This document shows positions 48,476 through 57,956 of a stretch of DNA of 64,000 nt, in pieces; position 1 is the stretch's first letter, and every line of letters begins with the position of its first letter. The translations under genes were made by a program, and so were the position numbers. A model generated the notes under the pieces. That model did not search any database, was not told where the DNA came from, and saw only the letters and a program-made list of their open reading frames with translations. The stretch is from Rhodanobacter thiooxydans (GTDB lineage: Bacteria > Pseudomonadota > Gammaproteobacteria > Xanthomonadales > Rhodanobacteraceae), in assembly GCF_030291135.1 (NCBI RefSeq), contig NZ_CP127409.1:496001-560000 (forward strand). Direction: 5' to 3'.

Positions 48476-51472
48476 TCAGAAGTTGACGGACATGGTCAGC
48501 TGGGTGAACCGCGGCGACTGGAAGCCCAGTGGCTGGCGGAACGTGTCGCTGGTGGAGTTGGAGATGGACGTCTGCAGGTCCTGGTCCACCGCCGTGGTGT
48601 GCTTCTGGTTGAGCAGGTTGTAGACGGCCAGCTTGATCCGGAACTCGCCGCCGTTGAACGGCTGGATGTAGCTGATGCCGGTGTTGAGCGTGAAAGTCCA
48701 CGGCAGGCGACCGTACTTGCCGCGCGGCGAGCGTTCGTAGACGCGGTTCTCGGATACCGGCGAGTCGCAGTTCTGCACGCAGATGAAGTAGCTGTGGTAG
48801 TTGGTGGCGTCGTAGGGGTTGCCCACGCCGAAGCCGGTGATCGGGCCGCCGGAGACGGCGTTCACGTCGGCGCCGAGCTGCCAGTGCGGGGTGAGCGCAT
48901 AGGTGCCGCGCAGCTTGAACTGGTGGCGACGGTCGTTCGGCAGGTAGCCGTCGCCGCCCAGGTTTACCCACGGATCGTCGAAGTTCTCGGTGCGGCCGGT
49001 GTCGTCGAAGTCGGTGTCCGAATTGACCGGGCCTTCCGCGTTGCCGCGGTTCCACGACATCGTGTACGAGGCGTTCATCGCCCACTTCTCGTCCCACGCG
49101 CGGTTCAGCTGCAGCTCGACGGCGGCATAGGTGCGCTTGGGCTTCACCCAGCCGCGCTGGCCTAGGTAGTTGCCGCTGGCGTCGTACATCGCCCAGCCTT
49201 CCTTGGAGGTGTCCACGGTGAGGTAGCCGTCAGGGGTGCCATCGCAGTTGGTGTCTCCCCACACGGTGACCTTCTTGCCCGGGTTGGCCATCACCCAGCC
49301 GATGTAGCCGTTCTCGCCGCACTGCGCGGTGGCGCTGATCTCCATGTCGTCGATCGCGTTGTGCAGGCGCCGGTAGGTGGCGCTGACGCCCCACGACCAC
49401 TGCGAGGTGATCAGCTGCTGGAAGCCCAGGATTGCCTCGTCCTGGTAGACCGGGTCCATGTTCTTGTCGACCTCGGAGCGCAGGTCGCCCACGGTGCCGT
49501 CACCCTGGGAATTGTCGACCGCGCCGATCTGCGGGCCAAGCTTCGGGATCGCGTACTGCACGCCGTTGAGGGTCTGGTAATTCCAGCCGTCGAACGCGTA
49601 GTAGGTGCGCTCGTCGAGCAGGCCGCCGGCCTGCTTGATGTTGATCACGTTGGCCACCGGCAGGAAATAGCGGCCGAGGTTGCCAAACAGCTTGGTGCTG
49701 CCGTCGCCCTTCATGTCCCAGGAGAAGCCCAGCCGTGGCGCGATCTGCCGGCTCATCTTGATGTAGCTGCGGCCGGCGGCGTCCTGGTTGTCGAAGCTGT
49801 CGTTGCGCACGCCGGCGTTGAGCACCAGGTTCGGCGCCACCTGCCAGCTGTCCTCGATGTAGTACGCGGCATTCTTGGTGGTGAAGGTGCCGGCGATCTC
49901 GTAACGCCGCGCGCGCACGTAGGCGTCGTAGCCGGCCGGCACCACGCCGCCGTTGGAAATGGTGGAGCCGGCGCTGGCGGCGTACAGGTTGTAGTAGTAC
50001 GCGCCCGGCCCGGCGTAGTGGCGGCTGTAGTCGGAGGTGTCGTTCTCGTGGTCGTAGCCGAAGCGCAGCAGGTGGTCGCCCAGCGTCCACTCGAAGTCGG
50101 CACGCGCCTGCTTGCGGGTGTCGTTGCGCTTGTACACGGTGGAGCTGCTGGTGCAGCCCAGCTGCACGCCCGGGTCGTGGATCGCCCTGAACGCGTTGTT
50201 CGCCGAGATGTAGTTGCAGTCGATGTCCAGCTGCGAGCGAGTGAATGCCTCGCGCTCGTTGCGGCCGTACATCAGCTTCATCGACAGGTCGTTGGTGAGG
50301 TAGCTGGTCCAGGTCAGCGCCCAGTTCTTGCCGCCGGTGTCGCTGAAGACCTTGTTGGTGCGCGTGCCGAGGGTGCTGCTGTTGTAGTCGTAGCTGTAGA
50401 CGTCGCCGGTGTTCTTGTTCTTGTCGGAGAAGGCCATCAGCTGCAGCACGTTGCTGTCGGTGACGTTCCAGTCGATGGTGGTGCCCCAGAAGCCGGTGTC
50501 CGAGTTGTTGGAGGTCAGCGTGGTGCCGGCGTTGTTGGTGTTGCGCGGGCTGCTGCCACGGGCCTCGTACATGGCGAAGATGAACAGCTTGTCCTTGACG
50601 ATCGGGCCGGAGGCCCAGACGTTCGTCTTCACCAGCGAGTCCTGGTCGCGACTGGCGGTGAGGTAGCGATGGCCGCTGGCGTCGTAGTGGTCGTCAGCCC
50701 GCGAATGCCAGTTGCCGGGCTCCAGGGTGACCTCCATGCCGCCCTTGAATTCGTTGGAGCCCGAACGCGCCACGGCGTTGACCACGCCGCCGGTGGTGCG
50801 GCCGAATTCGACCGAGTAGCCACCGGTCTTGACCTGGAACTGGTCGTAGAACGCGAACGGCGCCTCGGAGAAGCCGTTGCGGTTGTAGAAGTCGGTGACG
50901 TTGAGGCCGTTGACGTAGAACGCGTTCTCGGCGATCGAGGAGCCGCCGAAGGAGATGCCGCCGAAGCCGGCGTTGCCCTTGACCACGCCCGGCGCCAGCA
51001 GCGCCACCGAGGTGACGTTCTGGTCCACCGGCAGGCGCACCAGGTCGGCGCGCGAGACGATGGTGGCCGACTCGGTGGAACTCACGTCGATCACCGGCAG
51101 CACTGAGCCGGTGACGTTGATCGCGCCCAGGCTGGTTGCGTTCGTCGCGCCCAGGTCCACCGTGGTGGTGGTGCCCAGCGCCACGGTGACGTTGCGCGTC
51201 GAACCCACCGGCTGGCCGCTGCTGCTGGCGTTGATGGTGTACTGGCCCACCGGCAGGAACGGGAAGCGGTAGTTGCCGTCGCTGTCGGCGGTGATCGTGC
51301 GGGTCAGGCCGGTGGCCGGATTGGTCACCACCACGGTGGCGCCGGCCTGGGTGCGGCCGGCCACCGAGCCGTCGTTGTTGGCCGCGTACGCCTGCGGGCC
51401 GCCGAAGGCGGCGAGCGCCAGTCCGAGCGCCGTGCCGAGCACGGTCCTGCGCAATGTCCGGGTGTTGCTCAT
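48476..51472 (-). CDS. Oar-like TonB-dependent outer-membrane receptor
   Basis: The 998-residue receptor has a signal peptide (about 1-30, QAYA), a carboxypeptidase-regulatory-like domain (about 35-105, GLTRTITADSDGNYRFPFLPVG), a plug (IDVSSTESATIVSRADLVRLPV, NAFYVNGLNVTDFY) and a long beta-barrel ending in aromatic Phe. This is the Oar type found in Xanthomonadales, which import large or proteinaceous ligands using TonB energy. Neighbours suggest muropeptides as ligand. ATG 51472 has GGGGAG nine bases upstream; ATG 51481 has none at proper spacing. It follows the transglutaminase-like gene on the same strand. Confidence 0.9.
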   Translation of the reverse strand: MSNTRTLRRTVLGTALGLALAAFGGPQAYAANNDGSVAGRTQAGATVVVTNPATGLTRTITADSDGNYRFPFLPVGQYTINASSSGQPVGSTRNVTVALGTTTTVDLGATNATSLGAINVTGSVLPVIDVSSTESATIVSRADLVRLPVDQNVTSVALLAPGVVKGNAGFGGISFGGSSIAENAFYVNGLNVTDFYNRNGFSEAPFAFYDQFQVKTGGYSVEFGRTTGGVVNAVARSGSNEFKGGMEVTLEPGNWHSRADDHYDASGHRYLTASRDQDSLVKTNVWASGPIVKDKLFIFAMYEARGSSPRNTNNAGTTLTSNNSDTGFWGTTIDWNVTDSNVLQLMAFSDKNKNTGDVYSYDYNSSTLGTRTNKVFSDTGGKNWALTWTSYLTNDLSMKLMYGRNEREAFTRSQLDIDCNYISANNAFRAIHDPGVQLGCTSSSTVYKRNDTRKQARADFEWTLGDHLLRFGYDHENDTSDYSRHYAGPGAYYYNLYAASAGSTISNGGVVPAGYDAYVRARRYEIAGTFTTKNAAYYIEDSWQVAPNLVLNAGVRNDSFDNQDAAGRSYIKMSRQIAPRLGFSWDMKGDGSTKLFGNLGRYFLPVANVINIKQAGGLLDERTYYAFDGWNYQTLNGVQYAIPKLGPQIGAVDNSQGDGTVGDLRSEVDKNMDPVYQDEAILGFQQLITSQWSWGVSATYRRLHNAIDDMEISATAQCGENGYIGWVMANPGKKVTVWGDTNCDGTPDGYLTVDTSKEGWAMYDASGNYLGQRGWVKPKRTYAAVELQLNRAWDEKWAMNASYTMSWNRGNAEGPVNSDTDFDDTGRTENFDDPWVNLGGDGYLPNDRRHQFKLRGTYALTPHWQLGADVNAVSGGPITGFGVGNPYDATNYHSYFICVQNCDSPVSENRVYERSPRGKYGRLPWTFTLNTGISYIQPFNGGEFRIKLAVYNLLNQKHTTAVDQDLQTSISNSTSDTFRQPLGFQSPRFTQLTMSVNF

Positions 51473-51530
51473 GTTCCCCATCTCCCCATCGACGCCGTCG
51501 ATGCCATGTTCATGAAAAGCTGCTGGTTGG

Positions 51531-53051
51531 TTAGTTGCTGCCGCGTCCCTGCGCCGCTGGCAGGACCTGCCAGTCGAAGTCGTAATCCAGTTGATCGAAA
51601 TAGAGGTTGCCGCCGCGCCATTCGGCTTCGCCGCGTTGCGAGTCCACGTCGTCGGAGCGGAACTGCCGTTTGGACGGCTGGAAGCGGCGGCCGTAGTCGT
51701 CGTTGAAGGCGATGCGCCAGTTGTCGAGGCCGCCGAGGTAGAACCATTCCAGCGCCTTGTCGTCGGAAGGCGCCGGATGCAGGCGGCCGGTGGTGACGTC
51801 CATCGGCACCCAGCCGTACGGCGGCAGGTACAGGTAGCCCCAGTCGTGGATGTTGCTGTAGCGGCTGCCGTCGTCCGAATAGACCATGCCGGACTGCCAG
51901 CGTGCGGGGATGCCGTTCAGGCGCAGCAGGGTCATCAGCAGCAGGGTCTGCTGGCCGCAGTCGGCGTGGCCGGCGTGCAGCGCGTAGTCGCTGATGTTGC
52001 TGATGGTGGAGTATTCGCGCGCGCCGGCCCAGGGGATCTGGTCGACCGCGGTGAACAGCTTCTGCGCGATGCGGTACGGGTTCTTCTCCTCGCCCACGAC
52101 CTTGCGCGAGAACGCGCGCATCGCGTCGGTGAACACGATGTGCGGCGCGCGCTCGGCCACGAACGGAGCCAGTGCCGGCGTGATCTTCTCCACCGTGACC
52201 CTGGCCGGGTCGATCGCGTGGTACTGCGCCAGCAGGGTCAGCTCGTAGGTGACCGAGAACACCGTCTTCTGCCCGGCTACTGCCGGCTTCTCCAGGTACA
52301 CCGTGCGCTGCGGCGCCGACGCGGGCGCGATCTGGTGTGTCGATGGCACGCTGGCCACGTAGCGGATGTCTTCCTGCTGGCCCGGCACCGCCTGCGGGTA
52401 CGGAATCCACGCGCGCACGGTTTCGCCGGCGGGCACCGCGTCGGCATTGACGGTGAGCGTCTGCGTCATGCGCAGGCGCTGCGGCAGCACGCTGCTCTTG
52501 TGTTCGGCCAGTGCGGCCCGGTAGATCGCGCGCTGGTGGTCGTTCAGCGCTTCCATCGGGCCGTCGGTGATCGGTGTCTGCACCGCGCGCCGCGCCACCG
52601 CTTCGGGGCTGAGCCGGAACAGGTTGCCGGGCGAGCGCTTGAAGTACAGCGTCCTGCCGTCGATGAGCTGGTGCTCGAACAGGCCGGCCGCGTTCCACTT
52701 CGCGAACTCGGCGTCGGTGAGGTCGGGGATCTGCTTGCGCACGCGCGCCTTGACGTCGTCGGCGCTCAAGGTGAAGTCGAGCAGGATGCGGCGCATCCGT
52801 TCGCGCTGGAACGTGAGCGCACTGCGCGTGTCGGCGGACAGGCCGGGCTGCGCCAGGGCGCCGCTGATCGCCGCGTCGGCCGCCTTGAAGTGGCCGGCAT
52901 CGATCTGGGCGATGATGGGGGTGACGGCCTTGCCGCCGGTGCCGGCGAAGGCAAACGGGGCGACCAGCAACAGGGTGAGCAGGGACGCGGCGACGCGCGC
53001 GCCACGTGCATGGCGGCGTACTTTGGGTGCGACAGGTAGCAACGTATCCAT
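51531..53051 (-). CDS. Periplasmic transglutaminase-like protease-fold protein
   Basis: The 506-residue precursor has a long basic signal sequence (cleavage probably after FAFAG, about residue 36). A helical N-terminal part and a beta domain (TQTLTVNADAVPAGETVRAWIPYP) are followed by a transglutaminase-like core. The catalytic Cys lies in HAGHADCGQQTLLLMTLLR, the His in NIHDWGYLYLPPYGW and the Asp in PMDV. In bacteria this fold usually acts as a cysteine peptidase or amidase. It heads the minus-strand arm of the locus, just before the TonB receptor. A start at 53105 would add 18 residues. Confidence 0.82.
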   Translation of the reverse strand: MDTLLPVAPKVRRHARGARVAASLLTLLLVAPFAFAGTGGKAVTPIIAQIDAGHFKAADAAISGALAQPGLSADTRSALTFQRERMRRILLDFTLSADDVKARVRKQIPDLTDAEFAKWNAAGLFEHQLIDGRTLYFKRSPGNLFRLSPEAVARRAVQTPITDGPMEALNDHQRAIYRAALAEHKSSVLPQRLRMTQTLTVNADAVPAGETVRAWIPYPQAVPGQQEDIRYVASVPSTHQIAPASAPQRTVYLEKPAVAGQKTVFSVTYELTLLAQYHAIDPARVTVEKITPALAPFVAERAPHIVFTDAMRAFSRKVVGEEKNPYRIAQKLFTAVDQIPWAGAREYSTISNISDYALHAGHADCGQQTLLLMTLLRLNGIPARWQSGMVYSDDGSRYSNIHDWGYLYLPPYGWVPMDVTTGRLHPAPSDDKALEWFYLGGLDNWRIAFNDDYGRRFQPSKRQFRSDDVDSQRGEAEWRGGNLYFDQLDYDFDWQVLPAAQGRGSN

Positions 53052-53099
53052 CGACAAACGTCCCCGCAACGAATCCCCTGAAACCGCTGTGTAACACGC

Positions 53100-53127
53100 T
53101 TGCAAATGCCGGTCAATAATTTATGCT
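53100..53127 (+). promoter_or_regulatory. Candidate promoter of the plus-strand muropeptide arm
   Basis: TTGCAA (53100-53105) and TATGCT (53122-53127) are separated by 16 bases in a short AT-rich patch (53100-53160) that stands out from the GC-rich surroundings. An imperfect inverted repeat AAGAAT...ATTCCTT lies at 53143-53160 and could bind the MurR/RpiR-type regulator encoded downstream. Both are inferred from sequence pattern only. Confidence 0.4.
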
Positions 53128-53211
53128 TCTATCTAAGTCGACAAGAATCAGCTATTCCTTGATGGTGGAAACCAGCCAGCCTGCGAATACCCGCGAACGA
53201 TCCACGAGGGG

Positions 53212-54369
53212 ATGCATGTGATCCACACGGTCTGGCCCTACCTGGCGCTGATGTTGCTGGTCGCTGGTTTGTTTCCGGCGATGGAACGCCGCTTCGGCTG
53301 GAAGCTGTTTTCGGTGCTGCCGCCGATCGTGCTGACCTATCTGTTCGTCACCGCGCTGGCGGTGTCCGGGCTGTGGCAGGTCAACGCCGAGATCAAGGCG
53401 GCGCAGTCGATGCTGGTCTCGCGCATGGTGCCGGCGCTGCTGTTCCTGCTGATGATCAACTGCGACCTGCGCGCGATCTGGCGGCTCGGTCCGCGGGTGC
53501 TCGGCGTATTCGCCTGTACCTCGGTCAGCCTGTTCGTGGCCTTCATCGGCACCTATCTGCTTTACCGCCACTGGCTGCCCGGCAACGACTGGCAGCCGCT
53601 GGCCGCACTCTCCGGCAGCTGGGTGGGCGGCAGCGCGAACATGATCGCGGTGAAGCAGGCGATCGGCATGTCCGACACCTATCTGGCGATGTCGCTGCTG
53701 ACCGATGCGCTGGGTTATTCGATGTGGGTGGTGGTGCTGTTCTCGGTGGCGCGACTGGCGCCGGCGTTCAACCGCTGGACACGGGCGGCGTCCAGCGGCG
53801 ACATCCCGCTGGCGCCGGTGAAGACCAGGGCGCCGACCACCTACGACAGCGTGCTGCTGTGGCTGGGCATGGCGTTGGCGGTGGCGGCGCTGTCGGGCTG
53901 GCTGGCCGGCTGGCTGCCGGTATCCGGCATGGTCAGCGCCACCACCTGGACCATCCTGCTGGCCACCGGCTTCGGCCTGCTGGTGGCGCACACGCCGCTG
54001 GCGGAGTTTCCCGGCGCCAGCACGATTTCCAGCGCGATGCTGATCAGCGTGGTGGCGGTGCTGGCCTCGCAGAGCAACTTCCAGGGCATCGCCGCGGCGC
54101 CGCTGTACCTCTTGTGCGGCGTCACCGTCATCGCGATCCACGCGGTGCTGCTAGTCGGCTTCGCCAAGCTGTTCCGCTTCGACCTGTACCTGTGCGGGAT
54201 CTCCTCGCTGGCGCATATTGGCGGCGTGGCGGCCACGCCGATCCTGGCCGCCAGCTATTCGGCCGCACTGGTGCCGGTCGGTATCCTGCTGGCCCTGCTC
54301 GGTTACATCCTGGGCACCGGCTTCGGCCTGCTGGTGGCGACGATCCTGTCCACGCTGGCGGGCGCGTGA
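53212..54369 (+). CDS. DUF819 family membrane protein (YjcL-like)
   Basis: The 385-residue protein has about eleven transmembrane helices and the DUF819 blocks LSGSWVGGSANMIAVKQAIG and SLLTDALGYSMWVV. Its relatives are found near peptidase and amino-acid genes and may be transporters. In this locus it is the first plus-strand gene and is a good candidate for import of muropeptide-derived peptides across the inner membrane. ATG 53212 abuts GAGGGG; GTG 53218, six bases after it, is an equally likely start. The next gene begins at its stop (TGATG). Confidence 0.85.
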   Translation: MHVIHTVWPYLALMLLVAGLFPAMERRFGWKLFSVLPPIVLTYLFVTALAVSGLWQVNAEIKAAQSMLVSRMVPALLFLLMINCDLRAIWRLGPRVLGVFACTSVSLFVAFIGTYLLYRHWLPGNDWQPLAALSGSWVGGSANMIAVKQAIGMSDTYLAMSLLTDALGYSMWVVVLFSVARLAPAFNRWTRAASSGDIPLAPVKTRAPTTYDSVLLWLGMALAVAALSGWLAGWLPVSGMVSATTWTILLATGFGLLVAHTPLAEFPGASTISSAMLISVVAVLASQSNFQGIAAAPLYLLCGVTVIAIHAVLLVGFAKLFRFDLYLCGISSLAHIGGVAATPILAASYSAALVPVGILLALLGYILGTGFGLLVATILSTLAGA

Positions 54370-54395
54370 TGCGCTTTCAACATAGGACCAAGACG

Positions 54396-55799
54396 ATGCG
54401 AATCCCCCTGCTTGCCGTCACCGCGCTCGCGCTCGCCTTCGCCGGCGCACCGCTGCAGGCGCGCGAGGCGAACGATGCGTTGACCGTGCCGCCGTCCGGC
54501 GTGCTCGGCGTCGGCGAGGCGCAGCTCACCCCCGCGTTCTGGATCGGCCTGCAGGCCCAGCCCGACCGAGTGATCCTCGACCGCGCGGCGATCGAGGCGC
54601 AGAACGCGAAGCTGCTGCAGGTCGACCCGTCAGTGCACGACCTGCGCGCGTTGCCAAAGACCTTGAGCCGCGAGCAGGTCACTGGCTGGATCACGGCGTT
54701 GTCCGGGCGGCCGGAGCGCCCGCTGTTCGACGTCGACGGCCAGCCGGTGCCGGCCGCCACGCTGGATGCCGTGGTCGCCAACCGTGCGCTCGACGCGATC
54801 CCCGCGCAGCAGCCCGCGCGTTACGGCCTGGTGGTGCGTCGCGCCGCGTTGCGCACGTTCCCTACCGCGCTGCGCGTGTTCAGCGAGAAGGGCGACACCG
54901 ACATCGACCGTTTCCAGGAAACGGCCGAGTTCCCCGGCACGCCGGTGGCGATCGTGCACGCCAGCGCCGACGGCAAGTGGCTGTTCGTGGTCAGTCCGCG
55001 CTACGCCGCCTGGACTGAGAGAGAGAACGTGGCTGAAGGCAGCGACGCGCAAGTGTTCGGCTACGCCGGCAAGGCGCCGTACCGGGTGATCACTGGCGCC
55101 ACCGAGCACACCGTGTTCACCCGCGAACAGCCCGCGGTATCGCAGCTGCAGCTGGACATGGGCACGCGCGTGCCGCTGGTGACGGACTTGCCGCCGGACC
55201 AACCGGTCAACGGGCAGACGCCATACACCTCGCACGTACTCGAGCTGCCGCTGCGCAAGGCCGACGGCACGCTCGGGTTCAGTCCGGCGCTGCTGCAGAA
55301 GAACACTGATACCGCCGCCGACTACCTGCCGTTGACCCGCGCCAACATCATCCGCCAGGCCTTCAAGTTCCTCGGCGAGCGCTACGGCTGGGGCCACGCC
55401 TACGATGGCCGCGACTGCTCGGGCTTTGTCTCCGACGTGTACCGCAGCATGGGCGTCGAGATGCCGCGCAACACCAGCAAACAGGCGATCAGCCCGGCAC
55501 TGGAGCATCGCGCGTTCACCGCGAAGGACAGCCGCGAGGAACGCATCAAGGCCGCGCAGGCGCTGGAGGTCGGCGACCTGGTCTACATCCCCGGCCACGT
55601 GATGATGGTGATCGGCCGCCTGCACGGCCAGCCTTACGTGATCCACGACACCACCGGCATGAGCTACCGCAAGGCCGACGGCAGCAAGGCACGGATCAAG
55701 CTCAACGCGGTGTCGGTGACGCCGCTGCTGCCGCTGCTGTTCAACGACAAGCAAAGCTATGTCGATCGCATGACCAGCATCGTGCACATCCGCCCCTGA
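54396..55799 (+). CDS. NlpC/P60 endopeptidase with SH3-like domains
   Basis: The 467-residue precursor has a signal peptide (about 1-21). Two SH3b-like regions follow (about 135-195 and 200-280), then the NlpC/P60 domain with Cys341 (DCSGFVSDVY), His401 (PGHVMMVIG) and His417 (VIHDTTG). The layout matches YkfC-type gamma-D-glutamyl-L-diamino-acid endopeptidases, which cut D-Glu from DAP in free stem peptides and leave L-Ala-D-Glu. The epimerase gene for that product follows directly. ATG 54369 overlaps the previous stop and would add nine residues; AGGA favours 54396. Confidence 0.92.
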   Translation: MRIPLLAVTALALAFAGAPLQAREANDALTVPPSGVLGVGEAQLTPAFWIGLQAQPDRVILDRAAIEAQNAKLLQVDPSVHDLRALPKTLSREQVTGWITALSGRPERPLFDVDGQPVPAATLDAVVANRALDAIPAQQPARYGLVVRRAALRTFPTALRVFSEKGDTDIDRFQETAEFPGTPVAIVHASADGKWLFVVSPRYAAWTERENVAEGSDAQVFGYAGKAPYRVITGATEHTVFTREQPAVSQLQLDMGTRVPLVTDLPPDQPVNGQTPYTSHVLELPLRKADGTLGFSPALLQKNTDTAADYLPLTRANIIRQAFKFLGERYGWGHAYDGRDCSGFVSDVYRSMGVEMPRNTSKQAISPALEHRAFTAKDSREERIKAAQALEVGDLVYIPGHVMMVIGRLHGQPYVIHDTTGMSYRKADGSKARIKLNAVSVTPLLPLLFNDKQSYVDRMTSIVHIRP

Positions 55800-55850
55800 G
55801 CGCGCCTGCATCAAGAAGAAACAGGACACAGATTCCATGAAGGTTTGCCC

Positions 55851-56948
55851 ATGAAAATCACCGACATCCAGTTCGGCATGCTGCGGGTGCCGCTGAAAAC
55901 CCCGTTCAAGACGGCGCTGCGCACGGTCAACACGGTGGAGGACATCGTGGTGATGGTGCACACCGACTCGGGCCAGGTCGGCTACGGCGAGGCGCCCGCC
56001 ACCGCGGTGATCACCGGCGACACCCACGGCTCGATCATCGACGCGATCCGCCACTACATCTCGCCCCGGCTGATCGGCCAGGACATCGCCGACCTCAACC
56101 ACCTTACCCAGCTGATCCAGTCCTCGATGGAGAAGAACACCAGCGCCAAGGCGGCGGTGGAGATCGCGGTGTACGACCTGTGGGGTCAGCTCTACGGCGC
56201 GCCGCTGTACAAGCTCCTGGGCGGCGGCGACCCGGTGATCACCACCGACATCACCATCAGCGTCGACTACATCGACAAGATGGTGGCCGACTCGGTCAGC
56301 GCGGTGGAACGCGGCTTCGAGTCGCTGAAGATCAAGGTGGGCAAGGACATCGGCGTCGACATCGAGCGGGTCAAGGCGATCTACGCCGCGGTGGAAGGCC
56401 GTGCGCTGCTGCGGCTGGACGCGAACCAGGGCTGGACCGCGAAGCAGGCGGTGTACGCGCTGCAGACGCTGGAGGACGCCGGCATCAAGCTGGAGCTGAT
56501 CGAGCAGCCGGTGAAGGCGCGCGACCTGGCCGGCATGCGCTACGTCACCGAACGCGTGCACACGCCGGTGATGGCCGACGAGAGCGTGTTCGGCCCGATG
56601 GAGGTGATCGAGCTGATCCGCCTGCGCGCGGCCGACATCATCAACATCAAGCTGATGAAGACCGGCGGCATCTCCAACGCGATCCGCATCGCCGACATCG
56701 CCGGCATGCACGGCATCGAGTGCATGATCGGCTGCATGCTGGAAACCTCGATCAGCGTGGCCGCGGCGGTGCACGTGGCGGTGGCCAAATCCAACGTGAT
56801 CACCAAGGTCGACCTGGACGGCCCGTCGCTGTGCCAGTTCAATCCGGTCGACGGTGGGGTAATCTTCAACGAGTCGGAAATCTCGGTGACGGACGCCCCC
56901 GGACTGGGCATCCGCGAGATCCGCGGATTGGAGAGGATCGAAGCCTGA
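55851..56948 (+). CDS. L-Ala-D/L-Glu epimerase (enolase superfamily)
   Basis: The 365-residue enzyme has the muconate-lactonising subgroup signatures. Catalytic lysines are in LKIKVG (Lys160, Lys162) and NIKLMKTGG (Lys267); metal ligands are Asp190 (LDANQ), Glu218 (IEQP) and Asp243 (ADES). GCMLETS near the end matches dipeptide epimerases such as YcjG and YkfB. It inverts the Glu in L-Ala-D-Glu so that normal peptidases can cleave it. It sits directly between the endopeptidase that makes the substrate and the regulator gene. A five-codon frame (55837-55854) overlaps its start by four bases. Confidence 0.93.
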   Translation: MKITDIQFGMLRVPLKTPFKTALRTVNTVEDIVVMVHTDSGQVGYGEAPATAVITGDTHGSIIDAIRHYISPRLIGQDIADLNHLTQLIQSSMEKNTSAKAAVEIAVYDLWGQLYGAPLYKLLGGGDPVITTDITISVDYIDKMVADSVSAVERGFESLKIKVGKDIGVDIERVKAIYAAVEGRALLRLDANQGWTAKQAVYALQTLEDAGIKLELIEQPVKARDLAGMRYVTERVHTPVMADESVFGPMEVIELIRLRAADIINIKLMKTGGISNAIRIADIAGMHGIECMIGCMLETSISVAAAVHVAVAKSNVITKVDLDGPSLCQFNPVDGGVIFNESEISVTDAPGLGIREIRGLERIEA

Positions 56949-57805
56949 TGTCGCCGCTGGTCAAAATCCGTTCGGAACGCGACCAGATGTCGGCAGTGGA
57001 GCGGCGCATCGCCGACTTCATCCTGGAGAACGCGCAACTGCTGCGCGACTACTCCTCGCAGCAGCTGGCCAATGCGCTGGGGATCAGCCAGTCCAGCGTG
57101 GTCAAGTTCACCCAGAAGCTGGGCTTCAAGGGTTATCCGGACCTGAAGTATTCGGTCGGCGAGGCGATCGCCCGCGCCGACAACGGCGACACGCCGCAAG
57201 TCGCGACGGCGAGCGGCGGCGAGGGCGGCGGCGCGTCCGCCGGCAACCTGTGGCGGCGCAAGTCCGAAGCCGAGGAGGCGACCCGGCTGATCAACCCGCC
57301 GGAAACCCTCCACGCCGTGGCGGGTGCGATCGAGCAGGCCGGCCGCGCCGGCAAGGTGTTCATCATCGGACTCGGTGAGGACGACATCCACGCGCGCGGC
57401 TTCGCGCTGAAGCTGTCGCTGCTGGGCATCCTCACCGTGCACAACTTCGACACCGCGCGGATGACCGCGAACGTTTCCGCGGCCAGCGCCGGCGACGTGC
57501 TGCTGGTGTTTTCCGAACACGGCAACCATCCGGCGCTGTGCAAGATCGCCCGCTACTTCCGCGAGCGCCGCGGCCAGGTGATCACGGTGACGCGGCACAC
57601 CGCGAACCCGCTGCGCGCGCTAGCCGACCTCTGCCTGGTGGTGTCGGCGCACGACGAGCTGCCGTACATCCAGCCGCTGCTGTACCAGTCGGCGCTGCAG
57701 CACCTGCTCGACAGCGTGTTCGTGCAACTGTGCGAGGACCACGACGATCGCCACGCGCAGCTGCTGGCCAACCTCGACCGCATCCAGCTGATGCTGGAGC
57801 CGTAG
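56948..57805 (+). CDS. MurR/RpiR family transcriptional regulator
   Basis: The 285-residue regulator has an N-terminal RpiR-type helix-turn-helix (about 1-77: SAVERRIADFILENA, QQLANALGISQSSVVKFTQKLGF) and a SIS domain (about 125-265: KVFIIGLGEDDIHARGFALKLSLLG, DVLLVFSEHGNHPAL). A Gly/Ala-rich linker joins them. SIS domains bind phosphosugars; in MurR the ligand is MurNAc 6-phosphate. No MurNAc catabolic gene (murQ, murP) is here, so the ligand may differ. It overlaps the epimerase stop by one base and probably controls the locus. Confidence 0.92.
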   Translation: MSPLVKIRSERDQMSAVERRIADFILENAQLLRDYSSQQLANALGISQSSVVKFTQKLGFKGYPDLKYSVGEAIARADNGDTPQVATASGGEGGGASAGNLWRRKSEAEEATRLINPPETLHAVAGAIEQAGRAGKVFIIGLGEDDIHARGFALKLSLLGILTVHNFDTARMTANVSAASAGDVLLVFSEHGNHPALCKIARYFRERRGQVITVTRHTANPLRALADLCLVVSAHDELPYIQPLLYQSALQHLLDSVFVQLCEDHDDRHAQLLANLDRIQLMLEP

Positions 57806-57824
57806 GGGCCGGGAATCGGGAATA

Positions 57825-57920
57825 GATATTTGGGAATCGCAGTAGCCCGCTTGCGGGCGATGCTTTTGAGCCGGGATTCGGGACTCGGGATTCGCAGAAG
57901 CACCACCCGCAAGCGGGCTC
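57825..57920. repeat. Inverted repeat with GGGATTCGGGA direct repeats
   Basis: Fourteen-base perfect arms (57844-57857 and 57906-57919, AGCCCGCTTGCGGG) enclose CCGGGATTCGGGACTCGGGATTCG. Similar GGGAATCGGGAAT copies lie just before at 57812-57838. This style of repeat is common in Xanthomonadales genomes. It separates the regulator from the YkuD-like gene and may end or dampen transcription. Confidence 0.75.
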
Positions 57921-57956
57921 ATGTTGCGTGATGAAGAATTGCCGGATGAAAAGCTG

